From assembly GCA_900768795.1 (NCBI GenBank), contig CAAGEH010000005.1:1-64000 (forward strand): a DNA stretch of 64,000 bases, given 5' to 3'. Origin of the DNA: an uncultured Collinsella sp. (GTDB taxonomy: Bacteria; Actinomycetota; Coriobacteriia; Coriobacteriales; Coriobacteriaceae). A program made the position numbers and the translations under genes. Of this stretch, positions 36,024 to 44,466 are shown piece by piece; the first letter of the stretch is position 1, and each line of letters starts with the position of its first letter. The notes under the pieces were generated by a model. It saw only the letters and a program-made list of their open reading frames with translations, was not told the origin of the DNA and made no database searches.

Positions 36024-36053
36024 TTGATTATCGTTTGGCTCATAGGGTATCTT
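36024..36053 (+). promoter_or_regulatory. Possible ftsH promoter
   Basis: TTGATT (36024-36029) and TATCTT (36048-36053) are spaced 18 bases apart in the cobO-ftsH divergent region. This would start transcription near 36060, ahead of the ftsH ribosome site. Confidence 0.38.
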
Positions 36054-36094
36054 ACTCAACATCATTGCCCCCTATATTTGGAGTATCGGCTTAT

Positions 36095-37984
36095 ATGGAG
36101 ATGGATGACAACAAACGCAGGCGCAATATGATCGTCTACGTGCTCATCGCGTTCGTCGTCTATCTGGTGCTTTCGACCACGTTGTTCCCCAATCTTGGTC
36201 ATACGCAGCAGATCGTCGAGACGGACTATTCGTCGCTTATCACGGCGCTTAAAAAGAAAAACGTCAAGTCCGTTCAGTACAACACGGACGACTACACGAT
36301 TTATTACACCAAGAAGGGTGAATCCGACGATATCGCCTACAAGACAACGGGCGTTCCCAACGATTCCGGATTCACCGACCGTGTTCTCGCGAGCGGCGCC
36401 TCCCTCGAGTCCGTCGTTCCCGACAAGAACTCCGGGTTCATGCAGTACTACCTGTTTACCCTGGTCTTGCCGATGGTCATCTTCTTCCTGATCGGGTGGT
36501 GGCTCAACCGCCGCATGAAGAAGGCCATGGGTGACGATGGCCCCTCAATGAATTTCGGCGGCGGCTTCGGGGGCGGCGGCCTCGGCAAGTCGGGCGCACG
36601 CGTTATCGCGTCTAAAGACGTGGGCGTTACCTTTAAGGACGTCGCAGGCCAGGAAGAGGCTAAGGAGTCGCTTAAAGAGGTCGTCGATTTCCTCGAGAAG
36701 CCCCAGCGCTATGAGGAGATCGGCGCCAAGCTGCCTCGTGGCGTGCTGCTCGTCGGCCCTCCGGGAACCGGTAAGACCCTTCTTGCCAAAGCCGTTGCCG
36801 GCGAGGCGGGCGTTCCGTTCTTCTCTATTTCCGGTTCCGAGTTCGTCGAAATGTTCGTCGGTCGCGGCGCCGCCAAGGTTCGCGACCTGTTCAAACAGGC
36901 AAAGGAAAAGGCCCCCTGCATCGTCTTTATCGATGAGGTCGATACCATCGGCAAGAAGCGCGATGGCGGCGGCTTTAGCGGTAACGATGAGCGCGAGCAG
37001 ACGCTCAACCAGCTGCTTACGGAGATGGACGGTTTTGATAACCACAAGGGCATCGTCGTTCTCGCGGCCACCAACCGTCCCGATAGCCTCGATCCGGCTC
37101 TGCTGCGTCCCGGCCGTTTCGACCGCCGCGTTCCCGTTGAGTTGCCCGACCTTGCCGGCCGCAAGTCGATTCTCGAGCTTCACGCAAAGGGTGTGAAGAC
37201 GCAGCCGCCGATCGATCTCTCCGCCATCGCACGTGCCACCCCGGGCGCTTCGGGTGCTGACCTTGCCAACATCATCAATGAGGGCGCGCTCAGGGCGGTT
37301 CGCGAGGGCCGCAAGCGCGCCACCCAAGACGATTTCGAAGAGTCCGTCGAGGTCGTTATCGCGGGTCAGCAGCGTAAGTCCACGGTTCTTTCCGATCACG
37401 AGAAGCAGGTCGTCAGTTATCACGAGATCGGTCATGCCATCGTGGCGGCTCGCCAGAAAGGCTCTGCACCCGTTACCAAGATCACGATCGTTCCGCGTAC
37501 CTCCGGCGCGCTCGGTTACACCATGCAGGTCGAGGAGGACGAGCGTTTCCTTACGACCAAGCAGGAGGTGCTCGACAAGCTTGCCGTCTATTGCGGCGGT
37601 CGTGCTGCCGAGGAGCTCATCTTCGGCGAGATGACTACCGGTGCCGCTAACGATATCGAGCAGGCTACCAAACTCGCGCGCAACATGGTCACGCGTTTCG
37701 GTATGTCCGATGAGTTCGGTATGATGGCGCTCGGTACGGTTCAGAACCAATATCTGAATCAGGACACGTCGCTCACCTGCGCTCCGGGTACGGCGGAAGA
37801 GGTCGACAAGATTGTCGCCAAGCTCATCGAGGATGCGCACGCGCGTGCCATGCAGGTGCTCAAAGAGAACAAGTTCAAGCTGCATGAGCTTGCCCGTTAC
37901 CTGTACAGAAAAGAGACGATCACAGGTGATGAGTTCATGAAGCTGCTCACGCGTGAGAACCCGTTGATGCCCAAACAGCAGTAG
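36095..37984 (+). CDS. ftsH: ATP-dependent zinc metalloprotease FtsH
   Basis: FtsH is a membrane-anchored AAA+ protease that removes misfolded membrane proteins and some regulators. The 629-residue protein has two transmembrane segments (about 12-30 and 115-135) flanking an extracytoplasmic domain, then a Gly-rich linker. The AAA domain carries GPPGTGKT (221-228), Walker B IVFIDEVD and LLRPGRFDR. The zinc site is HEIGH at 443-447. ATG 36095 has GGAG eleven bases ahead; the frame stays open far upstream but that part is antisense to cobO. The usual MFVGVGASRVRDLF reads MFVGRGAAKVRDLF here. Confidence 0.96.
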   Translation: MEMDDNKRRRNMIVYVLIAFVVYLVLSTTLFPNLGHTQQIVETDYSSLITALKKKNVKSVQYNTDDYTIYYTKKGESDDIAYKTTGVPNDSGFTDRVLASGASLESVVPDKNSGFMQYYLFTLVLPMVIFFLIGWWLNRRMKKAMGDDGPSMNFGGGFGGGGLGKSGARVIASKDVGVTFKDVAGQEEAKESLKEVVDFLEKPQRYEEIGAKLPRGVLLVGPPGTGKTLLAKAVAGEAGVPFFSISGSEFVEMFVGRGAAKVRDLFKQAKEKAPCIVFIDEVDTIGKKRDGGGFSGNDEREQTLNQLLTEMDGFDNHKGIVVLAATNRPDSLDPALLRPGRFDRRVPVELPDLAGRKSILELHAKGVKTQPPIDLSAIARATPGASGADLANIINEGALRAVREGRKRATQDDFEESVEVVIAGQQRKSTVLSDHEKQVVSYHEIGHAIVAARQKGSAPVTKITIVPRTSGALGYTMQVEEDERFLTTKQEVLDKLAVYCGGRAAEELIFGEMTTGAANDIEQATKLARNMVTRFGMSDEFGMMALGTVQNQYLNQDTSLTCAPGTAEEVDKIVAKLIEDAHARAMQVLKENKFKLHELARYLYRKETITGDEFMKLLTRENPLMPKQQ

Positions 37985-38016
37985 CTTTTGGATTCTCTGA
38001 CTCGGCAGGCTGCCCG

Positions 38017-38049
38017 AAACGGTCCCTCTTTTGAGGGGCCGTTTTTTTT
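38017..38049 (+). terminator. Terminator of ftsH
   Basis: AAACGG-T-CCCTC pairs with GAGGG-G-CCGTTT around a TTTT loop, followed by an uninterrupted T-run to 38049. Bases 38050-38170 beyond it show no gene or signal I can support. Confidence 0.92.
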
Positions 38050-38173
38050 CTCTCGTTTGGCTGCGCGATCTATCTTGCGGCAGTACCAAGGGCGCAAGCG
38101 GTCGCATCGCATATGCGGTTCGGTCTGAGGTCTTTGCTGTTTTATGAATTAGGGGACGACTGGCCATCAATCG

Positions 38174-38182
38174 TGCTAGCAT
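38174..38182 (+). promoter_or_regulatory. Extended -10 element of the ileS leader
   Basis: TGCTAGCAT is an extended -10 of the same form seen before rimP, leuS and alaS. It lies just upstream of the first T-box stem. No clear -35. Confidence 0.45.
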
Positions 38183-38187
38183 ACTCG

Positions 38188-38496
38188 CGAAGCGTTGATG
38201 GGGACGAGTAATCGGTTCGCGCGTGGTACAGAGAGCAGGCACACGCTGAGAGCTTGCGCACGCGTCCGATGAATATCACCCCGGAGCAGCGGTCCTAAAA
38301 ACGAGCTTCGTCTTTGCCGAGCTCGTTGAGTAGATTCCGCCGGGATGGCCGTCGATACGGGCCAGCCGAGTTGTGGGTACGAGCGCGCGTAAGCGGGCGA
38401 GGGTGCCTAAGCTGGGTGGTTAAACGAAGAGCTTTGAGCGGTTTGCCGCGTGTTTTGCGCTTCGTCCCAGCTTGTAAGGGACGGGCGCATTTTTTT
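38188..38496 (+). promoter_or_regulatory. T-box riboswitch of ileS (isoleucine specifier)
   Basis: Stem I: GGGG (38200-38203) pairs with CCCC (38279-38282) and ATCGG (38211-38215) with CCGAT (38266-38270). Between them is the loop-E-type specifier loop, with AGTA on one side and GAATATCA on the other. The specifier codon is ATC (38275-38277), isoleucine. The antiterminator is AAGCTGGG (38409-38416), bulge TGGTTAA (38417-38423) and ACGAAG (38424-38429), pairing perfectly with CTTCGT (38460-38465) and CCCAGCTT (38466-38473). TGGT matches the ACCA end of uncharged tRNA-Ile. The competing terminator starts at 38456. Uncharged tRNA-Ile should therefore raise ileS transcription. Confidence 0.93.
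38456..38496 (+). terminator. Regulated terminator of the ileS T-box
   Basis: TGCGC (38456-38460) and CGTCCC (38463-38468) pair with GGGACG (38478-38483) and GCGCA (38485-38489), followed by seven T (38490-38496). It shares its 5' arm with the antiterminator, so the two are mutually exclusive. Confidence 0.9.
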
Positions 38497-38540
38497 GTGC
38501 CCGATCGGTGCGAGAGCGCCAGTGCTAGGAAGGGGTATTC

Positions 38541-41342
38541 GTGGCAAACGAGTACAAGCAGACCATGAATCTGCCTAAGACCGGTTTTCCCATGCGTGCC
38601 GGTCTTTCCAAGTCCGAGCCCAAGCGGCTTAAGGATTGGCAGGACAACAAGGTTTACGAGCAGGTCCTGAAGAAGAACGAGGGTCACAAGAAGTTCGTGC
38701 TTCACGACGGCCCTCCGTATGCAAACGGCCCGATTCATATCGGCCACGCCATGAACAAGATTTCCAAGGACATGATCAACCGTTATTGGATGATGCAGGG
38801 CCGCGAGGTTCCGTACGTTCCCGGTTGGGATTGCCACGGCCAACCCATCGAGCACAAGGTCGAGGAGAAGCTCGGGACCGCCAAGTTCAACCAGACCCCG
38901 GTCGATAAGATCCGCGAGCTCTGCAACGAGTTCGCCGTCGAGAACATCGAGCTGCAAAAGGCCGGCTTCCGTCGCCTAGGTGTCCTCGGCGATTGGGATA
39001 ACCCGTATCTTACGCTCTATCATCAGCATGACGCTGCCGATATCGAGGTCTTCAAGGCCATGTTCGATAAGGGCATGATCTACCGCGGGCACAAGCCCGT
39101 CCACTGGTGCAAGCACTGCCACACCGCTCTCGCTGAAGCTGAGATCGAGTACGCGGACGAGACCTCTCCTTCCATCTTCGTGCGCTTCGAGCTGCTCTCG
39201 AAGCCCCGCGGTCTCGAGTCCTTTGACGGCCCCGTCGATTTCATCATCTGGACCACCACTCCTTGGACCATCCCGTCCGACCAGGCGGTTTCGCTCAAGC
39301 CCGGAGAGAAGTACGTTGCCGTGGAGCACGACGGCCGTGCTGAGATCATGCTTGAGAAGCTCGCTCCCGCGTGCTGCGAGGAGTTCGGCTGGGATTACAC
39401 TCCCGTCAAGGTCGACGGCGAGGATTACATCGTCGATGCCGAGGCGTTCTATCATCTGCACTACAAGCAACCCGTCTTCGACGGTGTCGAGGGTGTGGCG
39501 TTGCTAGCCGATTACGTCGGTATCGACGACGGCACCGGTATCGTTCACAACTCGCCCGGACACGGCGCGGACGATTACTACGTGTGCGTCAAAGAGGGCA
39601 TGGATATCTGCATGCCCGTCGACGACGACGGTAAGTTCTACGTCGGCGACGAGTTCGGCACGGGCGGCCCCTTCAGCGGTATGGATACCGATGAGGCAAA
39701 TCCGCATGTGATCGAGTTTTTGCGCAAGCGCGGCATGCTCGTCAAGGAGAAGAAGATTACCCACAGCTACCCGCATTGCTGGCGCTGTAAGCAACCGGTG
39801 CTCTTCCGCGCCACCGATCAATGGTTCGTTTCCATGGATAAGACCGGCCTTCGCGAGACCGCTGAGGACCAGATCAAGAACCACGTTAAGTGGTACCCGG
39901 CGCATGCCGCAAACCGCATCGGCGCCATGGTCGAGCAACGACCCGACTGGTGCATCTCCCGTCAGCGCAACTGGGGCGTGCCGATTCCGAGCTATACCTG
40001 TGCCGACTGCGGCGAGAAGGTCATGAATGACGATACGCTCGATGCCGTCATCAAGCTCTTCCACGAGAAGGGTTCCGACGCCTGGTTCACCGACGATCCC
40101 GCAAGCTATCTGGGCGATGCCTGCACCTGCCCCAAGTGCGGCGGGCATAACCTCAAACCCGATAAGGACATCCTCGATGTCTGGTGGGACTCCGGTGTGT
40201 CCTGGAAGGCGGTATGCGAGTTCCGTCCCGAGCTGCAGTATCCGGCAGACGTCTATCTCGAGGGCTCCGATCAGCACCGTGGCTGGTTCCAAAGCTCACT
40301 GCTCACCTCGGTGGGTGCCAACGACATCGCTCCGTACAAGGCGGTCGTCTCACAGGGCTTCACACTCGATGGCCAGGGGCGCAAGATGTCGAAATCTCTC
40401 GGCAACGTCATCGACCCCAACAAGGTCTGCGACGAGATGGGCGCCGATATCATCCGCCTGTGGGTCGCCTCGGTCGATACCAGTTCGGATGTCTCCATCG
40501 ACCATGAGATCCTCGCGCGCACGTCCGATGCGTATCGTCGTTTCCGCAACACCTATCGCTTCCTGCTGTCGGAGCTCGAGGGCCAGTTTGACCCCGCTGC
40601 CGACAAGGTAGATTTTGCCGATCTCATGCCGCTCGACAAGCTCATGGTCGCTCGTCTGACCCAGGTCCAGGCCGAAGTCGACGATGCCTACGCATCTTAC
40701 GAGTTCCCGCGTGCCTATCGCGCCCTTTACGACTTTGTCGTCACCGAGCTCTCGAACGTCTATCTTGATGCGCTCAAGGACCGCCTCTATTGCGAGAAGC
40801 CCGGTTCATTCAAGCGCCGCAGCGCCCAGACGGTCCTCGCCGAGCTCCTTTCGATGCTCCTGCGCGACATGCAGCCGATTCTTGCCTACACCACCGACGA
40901 GGTCATGGCATATGCGCCTTCCGGCATCGTCGACAACCAGAAGTACGCTGCCATGCTTGATTGGTACAGGAGCCCGATCACGATCGATCAGGCCAACGAG
41001 TTCGAGGGCGTGCTTGAGGCTTCACTCGAGCTGCGTTCGGCTGTGACCAAGGCGCTCGAGGACGCTCGCGCCGCAGGCACGTTCACCAAGAGCCAGCAGG
41101 TAAAGGTCGAAGCGACCGTTCCCGCTGATATGTATGCCCTGCTCACGGGCGACAAGGCGGTTGACCTTGCGGAGTTCTACATCGTTTCCGATGTCTCACT
41201 CGCCCGGGGCGACGAGCTCTCGGTTTCCGTCGAGGCCGCCGATGGCGAGTGCTGCGACCGTTGCTGGAACTACCGCACTTCGGTGGGCGAGTACAACGGC
41301 CATGCTCACATCTGCAAACGTTGCGCCGAGGCTCTGGCGTAG
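38541..41342 (+). CDS. ileS: Isoleucyl-tRNA synthetase
   Basis: This 933-residue class I synthetase charges tRNA-Ile and edits valine. HIGH is at residues 66-69 (PIHIGHAMNK) and KMSKS at 615-619 (GRKMSKSLGN). The CP1 editing domain lies between, with WTTTPWTIPSD as the editing-site motif. The anticodon-binding region ends in a zinc finger (CCDRCWNYR and CKRC), marking the bacterial short type rather than the eukaryote-like mupirocin-resistant type. The start is GTG 38541 behind GGAAGGGG. Expression is controlled by the T-box upstream. A terminator separates it from lspA. Confidence 0.97.
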   Translation: MANEYKQTMNLPKTGFPMRAGLSKSEPKRLKDWQDNKVYEQVLKKNEGHKKFVLHDGPPYANGPIHIGHAMNKISKDMINRYWMMQGREVPYVPGWDCHGQPIEHKVEEKLGTAKFNQTPVDKIRELCNEFAVENIELQKAGFRRLGVLGDWDNPYLTLYHQHDAADIEVFKAMFDKGMIYRGHKPVHWCKHCHTALAEAEIEYADETSPSIFVRFELLSKPRGLESFDGPVDFIIWTTTPWTIPSDQAVSLKPGEKYVAVEHDGRAEIMLEKLAPACCEEFGWDYTPVKVDGEDYIVDAEAFYHLHYKQPVFDGVEGVALLADYVGIDDGTGIVHNSPGHGADDYYVCVKEGMDICMPVDDDGKFYVGDEFGTGGPFSGMDTDEANPHVIEFLRKRGMLVKEKKITHSYPHCWRCKQPVLFRATDQWFVSMDKTGLRETAEDQIKNHVKWYPAHAANRIGAMVEQRPDWCISRQRNWGVPIPSYTCADCGEKVMNDDTLDAVIKLFHEKGSDAWFTDDPASYLGDACTCPKCGGHNLKPDKDILDVWWDSGVSWKAVCEFRPELQYPADVYLEGSDQHRGWFQSSLLTSVGANDIAPYKAVVSQGFTLDGQGRKMSKSLGNVIDPNKVCDEMGADIIRLWVASVDTSSDVSIDHEILARTSDAYRRFRNTYRFLLSELEGQFDPAADKVDFADLMPLDKLMVARLTQVQAEVDDAYASYEFPRAYRALYDFVVTELSNVYLDALKDRLYCEKPGSFKRRSAQTVLAELLSMLLRDMQPILAYTTDEVMAYAPSGIVDNQKYAAMLDWYRSPITIDQANEFEGVLEASLELRSAVTKALEDARAAGTFTKSQQVKVEATVPADMYALLTGDKAVDLAEFYIVSDVSLARGDELSVSVEAADGECCDRCWNYRTSVGEYNGHAHICKRCAEALA

Positions 41343-41376
41343 TCGTTTCGCACCGGTTCATACCGAGGTCTTATAG

Positions 41377-41413
41377 AGATGGGTGCCCAGTTGTTTCTGG
41401 GTGCCCATCTTTT
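41377..41413 (+). terminator. Terminator of ileS
   Basis: AGATGGG (41377-41383) and CCCAG (41386-41390) pair with CTGGG (41397-41401) and CCCATCT (41404-41410), with two wobbles between them. TTTT ends the element. Confidence 0.82.
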
Positions 41414-41451
41414 GTTATGGTTAATACTGAAACGAAATTCTGGGAGGGTCT

Positions 41452-42060
41452 ATGACCACCGATAAACCGATAAAGACACCGACGCTCACGTGGCGTTTCG
41501 GCGTGTTCTCCTTGGTGTCGATCACGATTCTTTGCCTTGACCAAATCGTCAAGGCGATCGTGCGCGCCGCGGCCTCTACCGGGCTTTTTCCCATACACGT
41601 TATTTCAGGCGTCCTCGGGCTTACCTTTGTTCGCAATACCGGTGCCGCGTTTTCATTTGGCGAGGGCGGTGGCATGGCTTTTGTCGCACTTGCCGTCATT
41701 GTCGTCTCAGGCGAGATCTTCTATCTGGTCCGTGCGGATAAGCTTTCCCGTCTTGAGGTCGCGGGCCTTGCCATGGTTGCGGGCGGAGCTGTCGGCAATG
41801 CCGTGGACCGTGTTGTATTCGGCTTCGTGACCGATTTCATTGCGACCCTGTTCATTGATTTTCCCGTGTTCAACATCGCGGATATCGGCATTACCGTAGG
41901 CGTCGTTCTGGCTCTGATCGGTTTTATCTTCTTGAGTCCCGCCTCCCGTGATGTCAATGCAACCGAGGAGCTCAATCGACGCGACGAGGCGCGTGCTGCC
42001 CGCCATGCGAGGGCGCGAGGCGAACGCGCCGCCAAAATGCGCAAGAGGAACGAGCGCTGA
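41452..42060 (+). CDS. lspA: Lipoprotein signal peptidase
   Basis: LspA is the aspartic membrane protease that removes the signal peptide of lipoproteins after diacylglyceryl transfer. The 202-residue protein has four hydrophobic segments and the family blocks LDQIVKAIV, RNTGAAFSF, GGAVGNAVDRVVFGFVTDFI and FPVFNIADIGI. The aspartates of the last two (DR and AD) are catalytic. A cytosolic Arg/Glu/Ala-rich tail of about 40 residues makes it longer than the usual 150-170. ATG 41452 has GGGAGGGT upstream. It overlaps the pseudouridine synthase gene by one base; lspA followed by an rluD-like gene is the common order. Confidence 0.95.
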   Translation: MTTDKPIKTPTLTWRFGVFSLVSITILCLDQIVKAIVRAAASTGLFPIHVISGVLGLTFVRNTGAAFSFGEGGGMAFVALAVIVVSGEIFYLVRADKLSRLEVAGLAMVAGGAVGNAVDRVVFGFVTDFIATLFIDFPVFNIADIGITVGVVLALIGFIFLSPASRDVNATEELNRRDEARAARHARARGERAAKMRKRNER

Positions 42061-43070
42061 TGGCTGATATTCACATCCTTGTTTCCGAGCTCGATACCGG
42101 TCAGCGTCTCGATGCTTTCTTGGGTTCGAACGATGCCTGCCCGACGCGTTCCGCTTGCGCGCGCCTTATCGAAGGCGGTTCCGTTGTCGTCAACGGCGAA
42201 ACCTGTCTGAGCAAGAGGTATTCCGTACTCCCCGGCGATCGCATCTCTGTTGATCTGCCCGAGCAAACCGATTCGGATGAAGTCCTAGGCGAGCCGATAC
42301 CGCTCGATATTCGCTATGAGGACGATTATCTGATCGTGCTCTCAAAGCAGCGGGGGCTCGTGTGCCATCCCGCGCACGGCCACGAGACCGGCACGCTTGC
42401 CAATGCGCTCGTGTACCACTGCGGTATCGATCACCTCGGCACTGTGCAGGGGGAGGATAGGCCAGGAATCGTCCACCGACTCGACCGCGACACGTCTGGG
42501 CTCATGCTCGCAGCCAAAGACGATGACACCCAATGGGCGCTCCAGAACCTCATACGAACGCGTACGCTCGACCGTCGCTACATCGCGCTCGTGCACGGCA
42601 ACATCGCCATGGACGAGGGGACCATCAACACCGGTATCGCACGGTCGATGCGCGACAGGACGAAGATGGCCGTCTCCGACGATCCCTTTGCGCGTCAGGC
42701 GATCACCACGTTTCGTGTGCTCGAGCGTTTTGATTGCGGACGGCGTGATGATGGCTATACGCTCGTCGAATGCCATCTGTATACCGGACGCACGCATCAG
42801 ATTCGCGTTCATATGCGGCACGTCAACCATCCGCTTGTGGGCGATCCCCTGTACGGTCGCGCCGCAGGTCCTGCTGAGCTCGGTCTCGATCGTCAGTTCC
42901 TGCATTCTTGGCATGTCCGCTTCGAACATCCGGTAACCGGCGAGGCCATCGAGTGCTCTGACGAGTTGCCGTGGGACCTTGCGGCGGCTCTCGATGAGAT
43001 CGCTCCGCGCTCTCTGGGGCGGACCGAGACAGGCGATAGGATAGTTCCCCTGCTCGTTGGGGACATGTAG
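42060..43070 (+). CDS. RluD-family pseudouridine synthase
   Basis: A 336-residue enzyme that isomerises uridine in RNA, most likely 23S rRNA. An S4 domain (about 10-75; RLIEGGSVVVNGE) precedes the catalytic RsuA/RluD domain. IVLSKQRGLVCHPAHG is the first block, and HRLDRDTSGLML holds the catalytic aspartate. TGRTHQIRVHMRHVNHPLVGDPLYG is the third. The family is clear, but which RluC/RluD-type position it modifies is not. It is translationally coupled to lspA. Confidence 0.92.
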   Translation: MADIHILVSELDTGQRLDAFLGSNDACPTRSACARLIEGGSVVVNGETCLSKRYSVLPGDRISVDLPEQTDSDEVLGEPIPLDIRYEDDYLIVLSKQRGLVCHPAHGHETGTLANALVYHCGIDHLGTVQGEDRPGIVHRLDRDTSGLMLAAKDDDTQWALQNLIRTRTLDRRYIALVHGNIAMDEGTINTGIARSMRDRTKMAVSDDPFARQAITTFRVLERFDCGRRDDGYTLVECHLYTGRTHQIRVHMRHVNHPLVGDPLYGRAAGPAELGLDRQFLHSWHVRFEHPVTGEAIECSDELPWDLAAALDEIAPRSLGRTETGDRIVPLLVGDM

Positions 43071-43098
43071 CGCCTTGCTGGTTTATTTCGGGGCTGTT

Positions 43099-43125
43099 TT
43101 GAGATTGCTCCGATTGGGCTAAACT
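43099..43125 (+). promoter_or_regulatory. Possible promoter of the glycosyltransferase gene
   Basis: TTGAGA (43099-43104) and TAAACT (43120-43125) with a 15-base spacer. The same TAAACT core appears upstream of the first Asp23 gene at 17003. Confidence 0.35.
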
Positions 43126-43160
43126 GGTCCCATTCACTCGTTTGCTTTTCGGAGGATGTC

Positions 43161-44456
43161 TTGACGGATTTTCTCGTGGGCACGACGCCCATCGTCTTTT
43201 TCAACTACATCGTCATGGTGCTCATGACCGTTTGCTTTTTGTACCAGGTGGTTTTCTTTCTCATCGGCGCCTTGCACGGCGAGGTCAAGCTGCCCAAGGC
43301 AAAAAAGCTCCATCGATATGCCTTCTTTATCGCCGCGCACAATGAGGAGCCCGTGATCGCCAACCTCGTTCGCTCGATTAAAGAACAGGATTACCCCTCC
43401 GAGCTCATCGATATCTTCGTTGTCGCCGACGCGTGCACCGACAATACGGCGGAGGAGGCACGTCGAGCCGGGGCTATCGTCTACGAGCGCAACGACCTCG
43501 CGCGCAAGGGCAAGAGCTGGGTCATGGATTACGGCTTCGACCGCATTCTCAAGGAATATCCCGGTAAATACGAGGCGTTTTTCATCTTCGATGCCGATAA
43601 CCTGTTGGCCCGTAACTACGTGACCGTCATGAACGACGCCTTCGATATGGGTTACATGGCATGCACGAGCTACCGTAACTCCAAGAACTTCGGGAGCTCA
43701 TGGATATCGAGCGCTTACGCTACCTGGTTTCTGCGCGAGGCCCGTTTTCTCAACAACGCTCGCATGCTGTGCGGGACCTCCTGCGCCGTGTCGGGGTCCG
43801 GCTATCTCGTTTCCTCGAAGATCGTCGAGGGTATGCACGGATGGCAGTTCCACACCCTTACCGAGGACATTCAATTTTCCACGTTCTGTGCGATTCACGG
43901 CGTGAAGATCGGTTTCGCCCCCGCGGAGTTTTTCGATGAGCAGCCGATCACCTTTGCCGCCTCGTGGAAACAGCGCATGCGTTGGACCAAAGGCTTTTAC
44001 CAGGTGTTCTTTACGTATGGAAAGCATCTGATCAAGTCCATCGGGATGTTCCATCGCTTTGCCGCCTACGACATGCTCATGACGATCGCCCCGGGCATGC
44101 TCCTGTCCCTCACGTCCATGCTCGCGAACTGCACGTTCTTGATCGTCGGCGGGCTCAGTCACGGTTTTTTGGCTACGGATATCGAAATGCAGACGTGCGT
44201 CGGGTCGCTCTTCATGACGTTTGCGAGCTTCTATATGACGTTCTTCGTCCTCGCGCTGCTCACGACCATATTCGAGCACCATCACATCCATTGCAAACAG
44301 AAATGGCGCATCATCACCAACCTGTTCACGTTCCCGATTTTCATGTTCAGCTACATCCCCATAACGGTCGCTGCGCTCTTCCTCAAGGTTGACTGGGTGC
44401 CTACGCCCCATGATGTCAGTGTGACGCTCGACGAGGTTATGGGCGGGGCAGAGTAG
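43161..44456 (+). CDS. Membrane family 2 glycosyltransferase
   Basis: A 431-residue processive-type GT2 enzyme. One N-terminal transmembrane segment (about 12-36) precedes the catalytic domain, with FIAAHNEEPVI, the DAD metal motif at 144-146 (FIFDADN), TEDIQ, and QRMRWTKG, the QxxRW-like motif of polysaccharide synthases. Several C-terminal membrane segments follow from about residue 300. It probably makes or exports a cell-surface polysaccharide; the sugar is unknown. The start is TTG 43161 behind GGAGG; an ATG eight bases earlier is out of frame and hits a stop. Confidence 0.88.
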   Translation: MTDFLVGTTPIVFFNYIVMVLMTVCFLYQVVFFLIGALHGEVKLPKAKKLHRYAFFIAAHNEEPVIANLVRSIKEQDYPSELIDIFVVADACTDNTAEEARRAGAIVYERNDLARKGKSWVMDYGFDRILKEYPGKYEAFFIFDADNLLARNYVTVMNDAFDMGYMACTSYRNSKNFGSSWISSAYATWFLREARFLNNARMLCGTSCAVSGSGYLVSSKIVEGMHGWQFHTLTEDIQFSTFCAIHGVKIGFAPAEFFDEQPITFAASWKQRMRWTKGFYQVFFTYGKHLIKSIGMFHRFAAYDMLMTIAPGMLLSLTSMLANCTFLIVGGLSHGFLATDIEMQTCVGSLFMTFASFYMTFFVLALLTTIFEHHHIHCKQKWRIITNLFTFPIFMFSYIPITVAALFLKVDWVPTPHDVSVTLDEVMGGAE

Positions 44457-44466
44457 GGGGCGCTTT

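Noticed and set aside
35468..36094. A 209-residue N-terminal extension of FtsH.
   Set aside because: This stretch is antisense to cobO, which has a P-loop and its own ribosome site; FtsH homology begins at MEMDDNKRRR and ATG 36095 is suitably placed.
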